A stretch of DNA of 25,577 nucleotides from Cyanobacteria bacterium UBA4641 (GCA_002405805.1 DHMN01000021.1:1-25577); one strand, 5' to 3'. Shown: positions 1 to 7,801, numbered from the stretch's first letter. Notes: generated from the letters alone by a model not told the origin. Program-made: numbers and translations.

Positions 1-1034
1 CTGATTCTCAAGGAAATATTGAACAGGTAAATCCGGCTTGTGAAAATATGGTCGGATTGACTGCTGATGCATTAACCAAAATGAAAATTCAAGAGATTGC
101 ATTTTCTGATAACCCTAAAATGAACAAAGCTCCTAAATCTTCTGTAAAAAGCACTATCTTAGGTTTATCTTGTGAAAACTCGGAATTTTTGATGAGAGAT
201 TTGTATTTGAGAAATTCAATTAATGGTGAATCTGTACCTGTTGAAATCAATTTTGCATCACTTGTTACAGATGATTCTGATGTAGAAAAGTTTGTAGGTG
301 TAATTCGTGATTTTAGCGCTCAAAAAGAAAATGAACGTTTAAGAGATGATTTTATTGCAACTCTTACTCACGATTTGAGAACACCATTATCTGCGGCAAT
401 TCAAACTCTCAAATTCTTCCTTGACGGTTCATTAGGAAAATTAGAAGAAAAACAAAGAGTTTTACTTTCTACGATGTTACAAAGCAATGAAGATTTATTA
501 GGCTTAGTTAATGCGTTGTTAGAAGTTTATAGATTTGACAGCGGGAAATTATCATTATGCAAGACGGTGTTTGGTATTCATGATTTGGTTACACAATGTT
601 ATGAAGAACTTGAACCTCTTGCTAAGAAGAAAAATATTTCATTTAATCTTCATGATGAAGTTGATGAAAATTTACTAATAGATGCTGACAGAGCAGAAAT
701 CAAGCGTGTAATTATCAATCTGTGTGGAAATGCAATCAATTATACAAACAAAGACGGCACAATTGATATTTATGTAAAAGCACAATGCGGAGATTTAATT
801 TTTTCAGTTGCTGATAACGGTAACGGAATTCCAAAGGAAGATATTCCGAATTTGTTTATGAGATTTTCTCAAGGAACAAGCAAAAAACGTTCAACTGGTA
901 CAGGTTTAGGACTATATTTGTCTCGCCAAATTATTGAGGCTCATGGCGGTAAAATTTGGGTTGAAAGTAAAGTTAATAAAGGTAGTGAATTTTCGTTTTT
1001 GCTTACTAACGTAGTTGCAAAATCAAGAGTATAA
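1..1034 (+). CDS. PAS-domain sensor histidine kinase, 5' end outside window
   Basis: The reading frame is open to the left edge, so the gene is partial and its true start lies upstream. The codons before the first in-window Met (position 48) encode the PAS-like segment DSQGNIEQVNPACENMVGL. Numbering from that Met, the PAS region runs to about residue 90. A HisKA dimerisation/phosphoacceptor domain follows, with the H-box at 105-114 (phosphoacceptor H108 in THDLRTPL). The HATPase_c domain has its N-box around N228 (NLCGNAINYT), a G1 box at 256-260 (DNGNG) and a G2 box at 284-289 (GTGLGL). It should autophosphorylate on His and pass the phosphate to the response regulator 12 bases downstream. 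No membrane segment is visible in the part present, so location and input signal are unknown. Confidence 0.93.
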   Translation, partial: DSQGNIEQVNPACENMVGLTADALTKMKIQEIAFSDNPKMNKAPKSSVKSTILGLSCENSEFLMRDLYLRNSINGESVPVEINFASLVTDDSDVEKFVGVIRDFSAQKENERLRDDFIATLTHDLRTPLSAAIQTLKFFLDGSLGKLEEKQRVLLSTMLQSNEDLLGLVNALLEVYRFDSGKLSLCKTVFGIHDLVTQCYEELEPLAKKKNISFNLHDEVDENLLIDADRAEIKRVIINLCGNAINYTNKDGTIDIYVKAQCGDLIFSVADNGNGIPKEDIPNLFMRFSQGTSKKRSTGTGLGLYLSRQIIEAHGGKIWVESKVNKGSEFSFLLTNVVAKSRV

Positions 1035-1046
1035 AAGGCGGTTTGT

Positions 1047-1721
1047 ATGTCGAAAAGTATCAAAGTTACAATAATTGAAGACCATGACATGACAAGAATG
1101 GGGTTATCTTTTGCCTTGTCAAATAATGAGTCTATAGAGGTTTTGGGCACGGCTTCTGATGGTATGGAAGGCGTGGAACAAGCTTTAGATTTAAAACCTG
1201 ACCTTGTTATTATGGATATAGGTTTGCCAACGATTGATGGTATTGAGGCGACCAGAAAAATCAAAAATTCCATGCCTGAAATTAAGGTTTTGATGAACAC
1301 TTCGCGCGATAACGAAGATGATATTTTGGATTCATTTGCAGCAGGCGCTGATGGGTATATTACAAAAGGTGCGACATCCGAACAAACAATTTCTGCAATT
1401 AAAGCTGTTAGCGAAGGTGTGGGTTGGTTAGACCCTGCAATTGCGCGTGTTGTTTTGTCAAATATTAGAAAAAATAATCAAGTGGAATCTAAAACCGGTG
1501 TTATTAATTATCAAAAGGGTAAGAATTTGTATGGCTTAACAGAGCGCGAAATGGAAGTTTTGGCTTTGCTTGTTGAAGGTTTGAAAAATCCGCAAATTTC
1601 TAAAAAATTGGTTATCACTATTGCAACGACAAAAACACATGTTCATAATATTTTGCAAAAATTGTATGTAAAAACTCGTTCAAAAGCTGTTGCAACAGCA
1701 ATGAAGGATGGACTGGTTTAA
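1047..1721 (+). CDS. NarL/FixJ-family response regulator
   Basis: Two-domain transcription regulator of 224 residues, normal length for the family. The receiver domain (about 5-122) has the acidic pair E11/D12, the phosphoacceptor D57 (LVIMDIGLP), the switch T85 and the conserved K107. A linker leads to a LuxR-type HTH (about 162-223; LTEREMEVLALLVEGLKNPQI then the recognition helix with TTKTHVHNILQKL). A GGCGG Shine-Dalgarno-like stretch sits upstream of the ATG. It lies 12 bases after the histidine kinase on the same strand and is very likely its partner. Pairing an OmpR-like HisKA kinase with a NarL-type regulator is less usual than HisKA_3 with NarL, but is known in cyanobacteria and relatives. 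Targets cannot be told from the sequence; the lipoprotein gene directly downstream may be co-transcribed. Confidence 0.93.
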   Translation: MSKSIKVTIIEDHDMTRMGLSFALSNNESIEVLGTASDGMEGVEQALDLKPDLVIMDIGLPTIDGIEATRKIKNSMPEIKVLMNTSRDNEDDILDSFAAGADGYITKGATSEQTISAIKAVSEGVGWLDPAIARVVLSNIRKNNQVESKTGVINYQKGKNLYGLTEREMEVLALLVEGLKNPQISKKLVITIATTKTHVHNILQKLYVKTRSKAVATAMKDGLV

Positions 1722-1736
1722 TTATAGGTGTTATTG

Positions 1737-3158
1737 ATGGATAAAAGACTTTTGGTTTTATCGTTAATATTGTGTTGTTGCTTTAAACCTTTAGTTTCTT
1801 GTGCAAAAAATCCGTTTGAAAAAGACACTCGCGCAAAAGAATTAAAATACCAATATCAAGTATTAAAAGATGATGAAAAATCCAAAATGGAAGGCAAAAT
1901 CCTCAATCTAACACCATCAGGGTATATGACGGTTGAAGAATATGAAAATTTGTCTGAATATAAAGATAAAAATAATTTACAAATTGATATCCCTAAAATT
2001 CAAACCCCATCAGATTTTAAATACATTCCTCATCCGACTTACCGAATTGTAAAGTATAACGACCCCCCTGGGGCTGCTGAGTTAAAGTTTGGCAAACGTT
2101 TGTATCTGAATAGGTTAGTCAATGCTCAGGGAATTGTTTCTCCTGATTATACAAAATTGGTTTATCCTGCGGTTTATTATTATTCGGATAGTGCATCTGT
2201 TGCTTGTGATTTGTTTGAAATTCCTCTGGATACGGATGATACAAATTTAAACAGAATTTTAAAAGCAAATGTTGCAAAACGTCTGCCTGAACCGATTTTG
2301 TCGACAGATAAATCAATTGACAATTATGCTGCGTTTAGGACTTTGACCCCTGTGGATTTTTCTTCTGACGGTACAAAATTACTGGTAAAGGAAAAAATCG
2401 GCAGTCGAGAAGACGGAATTTGGCAAACTTCTGTTTTTGTTTACGATTTTAACAACAAAGTTGACTATGATGTTGATGAAATCAGGGATGCTATTGTCTA
2501 CTTTTGGAAAGAGTATATGGACGTAAATCTTGATGATAATCGTTGGGATATTTATCCGCTCGGTTTTGAAAAAGACGACCCTGAACGAATTATTGTTCAA
2601 GCCTTTGCATACACCGGAGAAAAGCCTGTATTTTTAGGCACTTGGAGCGTGGATTATCAAGGAAATCAGTCTCGCTTGATTTCTTTTGACAAAAATGTGG
2701 AACCATCTATCAGCATAAACGGCTACAAGGTTGTAAAAGATGGGGTTGAAAGTTTTGATGCCGTAGAAAAACAAGAAGAGCTTGAAAAACGCGAAACAAA
2801 ACAAATGCGCAAAGATTATAAACAGGCTAAAAAGGATGCAGTTAATCAAATTAAAGATGAATACAGTTTTGCTATAAAAGGATTAAATCAGGATTACAAA
2901 GACGAATATCGCGATTATAGAAAATTGCGTGCTCTTTCAGGTTCAACTGAAAATGTCGAACTTCAGGAGGCTTACAAAAAATATTTGATTGACCAATTAA
3001 ATAAAGATATTAATAAATCAGAAAAACAGATGGAAAAACTTCAAAAAGAGATTGAAAAAACTGATAACAAGTTAGAAAAACTTTATGAAGAAAACGGGCA
3101 ATCTTCAAAGTCTAAAACATTGCAAGATACTCAAAATGATGAAACCGTTAGTGGTTAG
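1737..3158 (+). CDS. probable lipoprotein with beta-propeller-like body and coiled-coil tail
   Basis: Unrecognised exported protein of 473 residues. ATG at 1737 is preferred over an in-frame GTG at 1728 because an AGGTG ribosome-binding stretch (1726-1730) lies at the right distance from it. The N-terminus has K3-R4, a short hydrophobic stretch and a lipobox L19-V20-S21-C22, predicting lipidation at C22. The middle (about 90-320) contains repeated segments of the type SPDYTKLVY and SSDGTKLLV followed by VFVYDF, reminiscent of TolB/PD40 beta-propeller blades; this is inference. Residues about 340-460 are highly charged Lys/Glu and form a likely coiled coil. It starts 15 bases after the response regulator and is probably in that operon, which hints at a role in envelope sensing or surface attachment. 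Its 3' end overlaps the opposing gene by 11 bases. Confidence 0.8.
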   Translation: MDKRLLVLSLILCCCFKPLVSCAKNPFEKDTRAKELKYQYQVLKDDEKSKMEGKILNLTPSGYMTVEEYENLSEYKDKNNLQIDIPKIQTPSDFKYIPHPTYRIVKYNDPPGAAELKFGKRLYLNRLVNAQGIVSPDYTKLVYPAVYYYSDSASVACDLFEIPLDTDDTNLNRILKANVAKRLPEPILSTDKSIDNYAAFRTLTPVDFSSDGTKLLVKEKIGSREDGIWQTSVFVYDFNNKVDYDVDEIRDAIVYFWKEYMDVNLDDNRWDIYPLGFEKDDPERIIVQAFAYTGEKPVFLGTWSVDYQGNQSRLISFDKNVEPSISINGYKVVKDGVESFDAVEKQEELEKRETKQMRKDYKQAKKDAVNQIKDEYSFAIKGLNQDYKDEYRDYRKLRALSGSTENVELQEAYKKYLIDQLNKDINKSEKQMEKLQKEIEKTDNKLEKLYEENGQSSKSKTLQDTQNDETVSG

Positions 3159-3408
3159 AGCTGTTAATTAAATCAAATTTTTGTTTTCTTGAGAGTTTGT
3201 GTTTAATTCTATATTCTTCTTTTAAAGCCTCGGATTTTGTTTCAAATTCCTTCTGCCAAACGATTTCTAGCGGTTTATTCGCCTTTGTATACTTTGCGCC
3301 TTTGCCTTCAATGTGGGTTTTGAATCGCTTTTCCACATCATCCGTGTAGCCACAATACAGTGTGTTTCTTTCAGTTAAAAGTATGTATACAAAGTGTTTT
3401 TCGCTCAT
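3148..3408 (-). CDS. GIY-YIG domain protein (YhbQ/UPF0213-like)
   Basis: Small single-domain GIY-YIG protein of 86 residues, typical length for the YhbQ-like group. The GIY element is V7-Y8-I9 in the first strand, the YIG element is Y18-C19-G20, the likely catalytic Arg is R28 (VEKRFKTHI), and acidic residues follow in ALKEEYRIKHKLSRKQK (catalytic Glu probably 64 or 65). The family folds like a nuclease acting on DNA structures, but the biological role of these stand-alone proteins is poorly defined. It is convergent with the lipoprotein gene and the two stop regions overlap by 11 bases. There is no Shine-Dalgarno; a TATAAT box ends 6 bases before the ATG, suggesting a leaderless transcript. 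Confidence 0.88.
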   Translation of the reverse strand: MSEKHFVYILLTERNTLYCGYTDDVEKRFKTHIEGKGAKYTKANKPLEIVWQKEFETKSEALKEEYRIKHKLSRKQKFDLINSSNH

Positions 3409-3414
3409 AGTTTT

Positions 3415-3420
3415 ATTATA
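3415..3420 (-). promoter_or_regulatory. -10 box for the GIY-YIG gene, leaderless spacing
   Basis: On the minus strand a perfect TATAAT is followed by six bases (AAAACT) and then the ATG. The expected transcription start falls on or next to the start codon. No convincing -35 box was found. Confidence 0.5.
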
Positions 3421-3449
3421 TTACATTTTATTTCTCGCAATTAAACTTT

Positions 3450-3477
3450 TTGCCTAATTTCATATATTTGGTATAAA
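3450..3477 (+). promoter_or_regulatory. promoter of NAD kinase gene
   Basis: TTGCCT (3450-3455) as -35 and an extended -10 TGG-TATAAA (3469-3477), spacer 16. The ATG at 3486 is only 8 bases after the -10 box and no Shine-Dalgarno is present, so the message is probably leaderless or nearly so. Confidence 0.55.
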
Positions 3478-3485
3478 CTAAACGT

Positions 3486-4280
3486 ATGACAAAACGTTAT
3501 GCAATATGTTACAACCCAAAGATGCCAAATTCAGAAGAGGTTATGGAAAAACTGAAATCTGTTTTGGATAAGTCTTGTGCAAAATATTCTGTCCTAGATA
3601 CTGATAATTGTCAGGAAGGTTTTGATTTTGCCTTCGTAATCGGTGGGGATGGTACAATTTTAAAAACAGCAAGATTTTATTCTGAGTTTGACACTCCGAT
3701 ATTTGGTATAAATCTGGGACGTTTGGGCTTTTTGTCGCAGGCATCTATGGATGATATCGAATCTTCGGTTGATAAAATTTTGAAATCAGATTACAAGGTT
3801 GAAGATAGAATGATGCTCTGTGCAAATTCTTATGTTGCATTGAATGATTTTGTAATAAAGGGTGGAATGTCAGGCAGAACGTCTCGATTTGCTCTTGCAA
3901 TTAATGGAAAATTGGTTTGTGAATATTTGGCAGATGGTTTGATTGTTTCAACTCCAACAGGTTCTACTGCTTATGGAATGGCTGCAGGCGGTCCGGTTTT
4001 GGCTCCTGATGTGGATGCAATTGTCATTGTACCGATTTGTCCGCATACTTTTTCTGCCCGCCCTATCGTTGTTTCAGGGGATGATGAAATAAAAATCTTG
4101 CCTTGTCCGAATAACGAATATGTTGTGTCAGCAGATGGTCAAGTTGTATTTTCTATTAGTGAAGATTTTGTGATTAGAAAGTCTTCAAATAAAGCGAAAT
4201 TAGCACTTTTGAATGATAATGATTTTTACAAAGTTTTGAGGAATAAATTGCACTGGGGAATATCTCCTGCCAAGATTTAA
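3486..4280 (+). CDS. nadK: NAD kinase
   Basis: Phosphorylates NAD to NADP in the cytosol using ATP or polyphosphate; the only route to NADP. The 264-residue length fits bacterial NadK. Motifs seen: GGDGT at 53-57 with the catalytic Asp, INLGRLGFL at 75-83, an NE-type motif here written ND (120-121, VALNDFVI), the STPTGSTAY loop at 155-163, and GGP at 168-170. It sits alone between the convergent GIY-YIG region and ftsZ, with its own extended -10 promoter. In many cyanobacteria and firmicutes nadK neighbours recN or a hemolysin-like methyltransferase; neither is seen here. No clear terminator follows it. Confidence 0.96.
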   Translation: MTKRYAICYNPKMPNSEEVMEKLKSVLDKSCAKYSVLDTDNCQEGFDFAFVIGGDGTILKTARFYSEFDTPIFGINLGRLGFLSQASMDDIESSVDKILKSDYKVEDRMMLCANSYVALNDFVIKGGMSGRTSRFALAINGKLVCEYLADGLIVSTPTGSTAYGMAAGGPVLAPDVDAIVIVPICPHTFSARPIVVSGDDEIKILPCPNNEYVVSADGQVVFSISEDFVIRKSSNKAKLALLNDNDFYKVLRNKLHWGISPAKI

Positions 4281-4354
4281 TCCGTTGCTATATTAACTTT
4301 TGTTCATAATTTGTCCAAAATTATTGTACTTTTTTTCTATTTAAAATACTATAT

Positions 4355-4363
4355 TGTTATAAT
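4355..4363 (+). promoter_or_regulatory. extended -10 promoter of ftsZ
   Basis: TGT-TATAAT, 59 bases before the GTG start, giving a leader of about 53 nucleotides that contains the GAGG ribosome-binding site. No good -35 hexamer at 16-18 bases. The 13-base core TTGTTATAATTAC is repeated exactly in front of dnaX. Confidence 0.5.
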
Positions 4364-4422
4364 TACATATTTAGTAGTTAAATGTTTTAGGACAAAGTTA
4401 ATAGTTTTAAGAGGTAAATAAC

Positions 4423-5598
4423 GTGGAAAATATCGTTTCAGATATCTTTGCAAGAAAAGATGACCCATCAAAAGATTCAACTTCAAGGTTAGGTGCTAAC
4501 CCTACTAATATCAAAGTTATTGGTGTTGGTGGCGGTGGCGGTAACGCTGTAAACCGAATGATTCAATCAGGTTTGTCAGGTGTTGAATTTTGGTTGATGA
4601 ATACTGACTTGCAAGTTTTATATAATGGAAAAACAAACAACAGAATCCAATTGGGTTCATCTTCAACACAAGGTCTTGGTGCAGGCGGCGACCCTTCCGT
4701 AGGTGAAAAAGCTGCTGAAGAGGCTCAACAAGAAATTACCCAAGCTCTTGAAGGTGCTGATATGGTATTTATCACAGCAGGTATGGGCGGCGGCACAGGT
4801 ACAGGTGCAGCTCCTGTTGTTGCTAAATTGGCTAAACAACTTGGCATTTTGACAATTGCTGTTGTTACAAAACCTTTCTCTTGGGAAGGTAAGAAAAGAC
4901 AAAATCAAGCAAATGCAGGTTTAGACAAATTGAAAGAATCTGTTGATGCAGTGATTGTTGTTCCTAACGACAAGTTACTTCAAGTTGTTGATAGACAAGT
5001 TTCATTGAATGAATCATTCATTATCGTTGATGAAGTATTGCTAAGAGGTGTTCAAGGTATTTCTGATATCATTACAGTTCCTGGTATCATCAACGTTGAC
5101 TTTGCTGATGTTAAGACTGTAATGCAAGCTTCAGGTTCAGCATTGATGGGTATCGGTAGAGCACAAGGTGAAGGTCGTGCAGTTAAGGCTGCTCAACAAG
5201 CTATCAATTCTCAATTGCTTGAATCTTCAATCAACGGTGCCTCAGGTGTTATCGTTAATATCACCGGCGGGCCTGATATGGGTATCCACGAAGTTAGCGA
5301 TGCTGCATCAATTATCCATGACGCAGTTCTTGATGATGCAACAGTTATTATTGGTACAGCTGTAAATGAGGCTATTCAGGGTGAAATCCAAATTACTGTT
5401 ATTGCTACAGGTTTTGAATTGAAAAACAATGCTCAACCATCTATGTTTGGTGCATCTTCTTCAAATTCTTCAACTGATGCAAAACCACAAATGAATGCTG
5501 CAGACTTCTTCTCAGGTGCATTCAATACTCAAACAAAGTCTGTGCTTTCAAATAACAATTTCACAAATATCGAAATTCCTGATTTCTTGAAAAAGTAG
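4423..5598 (+). CDS. ftsZ: cell division protein FtsZ
   Basis: Tubulin-like GTPase that polymerises into the division ring. The GTG start at 4423 is supported by GAGG at 4411-4414. A disordered N-tail of about 28 residues precedes the GTPase domain: VIGVGGGGGNAVNRM (32-46), GLGAGGDPSVG (85-94), the tubulin signature GGGTGTG (122-128), and the T7 synergy loop NVDFADV (224-230), which completes the GTPase site of the next subunit. After a linker of about 50 residues comes the C-terminal peptide EIPDFLKK, the docking site for FtsA/ZipA/SepF-type tethers. Strand 3 reads GVEFW (W57) followed by LMNTD, a form typical of cyanobacterial and plastid FtsZ, which supports the proposed lineage. No ftsA or ftsQ is adjacent. 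A terminator follows directly, so it is likely monocistronic. Confidence 0.98.
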   Translation: MENIVSDIFARKDDPSKDSTSRLGANPTNIKVIGVGGGGGNAVNRMIQSGLSGVEFWLMNTDLQVLYNGKTNNRIQLGSSSTQGLGAGGDPSVGEKAAEEAQQEITQALEGADMVFITAGMGGGTGTGAAPVVAKLAKQLGILTIAVVTKPFSWEGKKRQNQANAGLDKLKESVDAVIVVPNDKLLQVVDRQVSLNESFIIVDEVLLRGVQGISDIITVPGIINVDFADVKTVMQASGSALMGIGRAQGEGRAVKAAQQAINSQLLESSINGASGVIVNITGGPDMGIHEVSDAASIIHDAVLDDATVIIGTAVNEAIQGEIQITVIATGFELKNNAQPSMFGASSSNSSTDAKPQMNAADFFSGAFNTQTKSVLSNNNFTNIEIPDFLKK

Positions 5599-5621
5599 GT
5601 ATTTGAGTAAATACAAAGAAT

Positions 5622-5652
5622 TAAAGGGGCAATCATTGATTGTCCCTTTTTT
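5622..5652 (+). terminator. Rho-independent terminator after ftsZ
   Basis: Stem GGGGCAATC (5626-5634), loop ATT, GATTGTCCC (5638-5646) with one G:U pair, then six T. It can also serve the convergent minus-strand gene ending at 5663. Confidence 0.85.
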
Positions 5653-5662
5653 CGTGTATTAT

Positions 5663-6457
5663 TTATTCACTTAGAATAGAAAGATTCATTATTTCAATGT
5701 CGTCGTAGTCAATATGGTCACTTGGCATGAGGTTTTGACCTGTTTTTATCGTAATTTGGTTTTTAGAATTTGCATTAATTAGTGAATTTGGTATTTTAAT
5801 CCTTTGTCCGTCACCGTTTACTTGTAGTAGTCCTATCATTTTGCCGTTGAAATATACCTCGGCAGGACTTGAATATGCTGTTCTTATTCTATTTTGCCCC
5901 ATAGATTTGGCAAGTTTTGTATCAAGTCCGACGATTGAACCAATGACAAGATAATTTGTACTGTGTTTAGCGTTGTCGGTCATGATAAAATCTTTTGAAT
6001 AATATGGACCAATGGATTTTAATTTGAAATCGGCTGCATTGGCAGAATCTTTTGAAAAACTGTCATCTCCAAGGTGAAGAATTTCTGAATCAAGAGAAAT
6101 GTCCATTGCCTCACTTTTGGCAATTTCAATTTTCATCGGATTACTTAGGCTTTCGTTGTTGTTGATAGTCAAGGAAAACGGTCGGTAGCCTTCTTTTTCG
6201 ACATTCATGATTGTCGGTTGGGTTATTTGAACTTTTTTGATTTCAAAATTCCCGTTTGCATCGGTGTAGGTTCTAAAGTTTTTTTGCGGAATTGTAATCC
6301 TTGCAAATTCGACTCCTGCTCCTGTTTGGCTGTCTATAACCTGATTGCTTTCTTGCTCTCCCACTTTTGTTACGCCACCGGTGAAAAGTGTTGCAAATGT
6401 TGGTGTTGCGGTAGATAAAATTGTAATAAATCCTAAAATATAAATAAAATGTTTCAT
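5663..6457 (-). CDS. secreted protein with carboxypeptidase-regulatory-like domain
   Basis: Unrecognised exported protein, 264 residues. The N-terminus MKHFIYILGFITILSTATPTFA is a Sec signal peptide with a probable cleavage after AFA-like residues near 22. Residues about 35-110 resemble a CarboxypepD_reg/CNA-B-type Ig-like domain: QTGAGVEFARITI, then TYTDANGNFEIKKV, then NVEKEGYRPFSL, the usual pattern of a domain that lets a surface protein extend or bind sugar. The C-terminal part (about 150-264) is beta-rich with FNGKMIGLLQVNGDGQRIKIP and ends DHIDYDDIEIMNLSI, which could be a carbohydrate-binding-like fold; this is a guess. It is convergent with ftsZ and shares its terminator. No Shine-Dalgarno; an AT-rich GATAAAAT lies just before the ATG. 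Confidence 0.75.
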   Translation of the reverse strand: MKHFIYILGFITILSTATPTFATLFTGGVTKVGEQESNQVIDSQTGAGVEFARITIPQKNFRTYTDANGNFEIKKVQITQPTIMNVEKEGYRPFSLTINNNESLSNPMKIEIAKSEAMDISLDSEILHLGDDSFSKDSANAADFKLKSIGPYYSKDFIMTDNAKHSTNYLVIGSIVGLDTKLAKSMGQNRIRTAYSSPAEVYFNGKMIGLLQVNGDGQRIKIPNSLINANSKNQITIKTGQNLMPSDHIDYDDIEIMNLSILSE

Positions 6458-6540
6458 ACAAATTTTATCCGATATTTTATGATATTTTTATATTCGCTGA
6501 CAGATTAGATAAATTAGTATAATATTATTTAAAAAAGTTC

Positions 6541-6568
6541 TTGAAATATATTTTTTTTTTGTTATTAT
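6541..6568 (+). promoter_or_regulatory. promoter of tRNA-Leu
   Basis: TTGAAA (-35, 6541-6546) and TGT-TATTAT (extended -10, 6560-6568) with a 16-base spacer containing a T10 run. The expected start near 6575 gives a 5' leader of about 15 nucleotides before the mature tRNA. Confidence 0.65.
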
Positions 6569-6589
6569 TAATTTATGAAAATTAAATAA

Positions 6590-6678
6590 GCCGATGTGAT
6601 GGAATTGGTAGACGTGCTAGACTCAAAATCTTGTGAGGTTCAACCCTCGTGCCGGTTCGACCCCGGCCATCGGCACCA
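6590..6678 (+). tRNA. tRNA-Leu (anticodon CAA)
   Basis: Class II tRNA, 89 nucleotides with encoded CCA. Acceptor stem GCCGATG/CATCGGC, discriminator A, CCA at 6676-6678. D-stem ATG/CGT with the GG of AATTGGTAGA. Anticodon loop CTCAAAA with CAA at positions 34-36, reading UUG. Long variable arm GAGG-TTCAAC-CCTC; T-stem GCCGG/CCGGC with loop TTCGACC. One oddity: the anticodon stem CTAGA/TCTTG contains a U-U mismatch at the second pair where the canonical partner would be A. It has its own promoter and terminator, so it is a single-gene unit. Confidence 0.95.
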
Positions 6679-6679
6679 T

Positions 6680-6707
6680 AAAAAAGACCTTATATGAGGT
6701 CTTTTTT
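6680..6707 (+). terminator. terminator after tRNA-Leu
   Basis: Perfect 11-base inverted repeat AAAAAAGACCT / AGGTCTTTTTT around a six-base loop (TATATG). The T tract is part of the stem, so it can act in both directions. Confidence 0.85.
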
Positions 6708-6865
6708 ATTTAGGTATAATATTTTACAAGGAAATTTATTTTTTATTTCTTCAATAATCTAGACGAAGTGATGTGGTAATACTCTGCTAGGCTAGTCAAA
6801 ATTTGTAAAATTATATTAAAATCTCTTGCTTAATAGCTACTATCATCTAGTAAAATAAAATTGTT

Positions 6866-7711
6866 ATGCAGAAAAGGTTTTATATTTTATTGGTTATTTT
6901 ATCATTTTTAGTTAATGGCACTGCGTTTGCAGTAACAAAAGAGGCTAAACCTATGAAAAAAATCGTTCAAACAGCAGGGAGAGACCAGTTAGGTTCTTTT
7001 GCTCCTGAATTTGCACATTTCAATGATGATGTTTTGTTTGGAGAAAACTGGAATAATACAGATATTGATTTGAAAACTCGCTCAATTATCACCGTTGTAT
7101 CTTTGATGTCACAAGGTATTACGGATAACTCTTTGAAATATCACCTTCAAAACGCGAAAAATCATGGTGTAACAAAGTCAGAGCTGGCAGCAATTATTAC
7201 TCATTGTGCTTTCTATATGGGATGGCCGAAAGCGTGGGCAACTTTTAATTTAGCAAAAGATGTTTGGGCAGATGATACAACAGATGCTTTGACAGACAAG
7301 GATAAATACGCTCAAACAATCATGTTCCCTATCGGAGATGAAAATACTGCATTTGCAAAATATTTTATTGGCAAAAGTTATCTTGCACCGCTTTCAACAA
7401 CTCAGGTAAAAATGTTTAATGTTACATTTGAGCCGAAATGCCGTAACAATTGGCATATTCACCATGCCAAATCAGGTGGTGGTCAGATGTTGATTGTTGT
7501 CGGTGGTCGCGGATATTATCAAGAATGGGGTAAAGAACCTCAAGAGTTGCATGTCGGTGATGTTGTGAATATCCCTGCAGGTGTAAAACATTGGCATGGT
7601 GCAGCTCCTGACAATTGGTTCTCACATATTGCAGTTGAAGTTGACGGTGTAGATACTTCTAACGAATGGCTTGAACCTGTAACAGATGAGGAATATAACA
7701 AATTAAAATAA
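6866..7711 (+). CDS. exported carboxymuconolactone decarboxylase-like / cupin fusion protein
   Basis: Two-domain protein of 281 residues. Residues 1-22 (MQKRFYILLVILSFLVNGTAFA) are a Sec signal peptide. Residues about 40-134 form a CMD-like all-helical domain (LKTRSIITVVSLMSQGI, HLQNAKNHGVTKSELAAIITHCAFYMGWPKAW). Residues about 180-258 form a cupin with metal ligands H197 and H199 (WHIHH), Q207 in place of the usual Glu, and H242 in PAGVKHWHG. CMD-cupin fusions are known and usually cytosolic; this one seems exported. The CMD domain has a single Cys (C114) and lacks the CxxC of AhpD-type peroxidase helpers, so a redox role like AhpD is unlikely. The substrate is unknown. There is no Shine-Dalgarno; TAAAAT (6851-6856) lies nine bases before the ATG. 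A terminator follows directly. Confidence 0.88.
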   Translation: MQKRFYILLVILSFLVNGTAFAVTKEAKPMKKIVQTAGRDQLGSFAPEFAHFNDDVLFGENWNNTDIDLKTRSIITVVSLMSQGITDNSLKYHLQNAKNHGVTKSELAAIITHCAFYMGWPKAWATFNLAKDVWADDTTDALTDKDKYAQTIMFPIGDENTAFAKYFIGKSYLAPLSTTQVKMFNVTFEPKCRNNWHIHHAKSGGGQMLIVVGGRGYYQEWGKEPQELHVGDVVNIPAGVKHWHGAAPDNWFSHIAVEVDGVDTSNEWLEPVTDEEYNKLK

Positions 7712-7716
7712 ATACT

Positions 7717-7750
7717 AAAACACCCTAGGTCATTGGCTTAGGGTGTTTTT
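7717..7750 (+). terminator. bidirectional terminator between convergent genes
   Basis: Perfect 11-base inverted repeat AAAACACCCTA (7717-7727) / TAGGGTGTTTT (7739-7749) with an 11-base loop and T-rich flanks on both strands. It serves the CMD-cupin gene and the opposing gene ending at 7802. Confidence 0.85.
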
Positions 7751-7801
7751 TATTATAATTTCTTCTTAAATTCTATTATGCCGTTTTTAAAATATTGGTG
7801 A

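Noticed and set aside
941..1300. 119-residue open frame on the minus strand across the kinase/regulator junction
   Set aside because: It lies antisense to two clear genes and has no family features; a shadow of biased codon use.
4281..4354. A terminator after nadK
   Set aside because: Only T-rich sequence without a stable stem is visible, so I cannot support one; nadK may read through into ftsZ.
6218..6418. Cys-rich 66-residue open frame on the plus strand
   Set aside because: It is antisense to the secreted-protein gene. Cys codons arise from the complement of Thr/Ala-rich coding; no ribosome-binding site.
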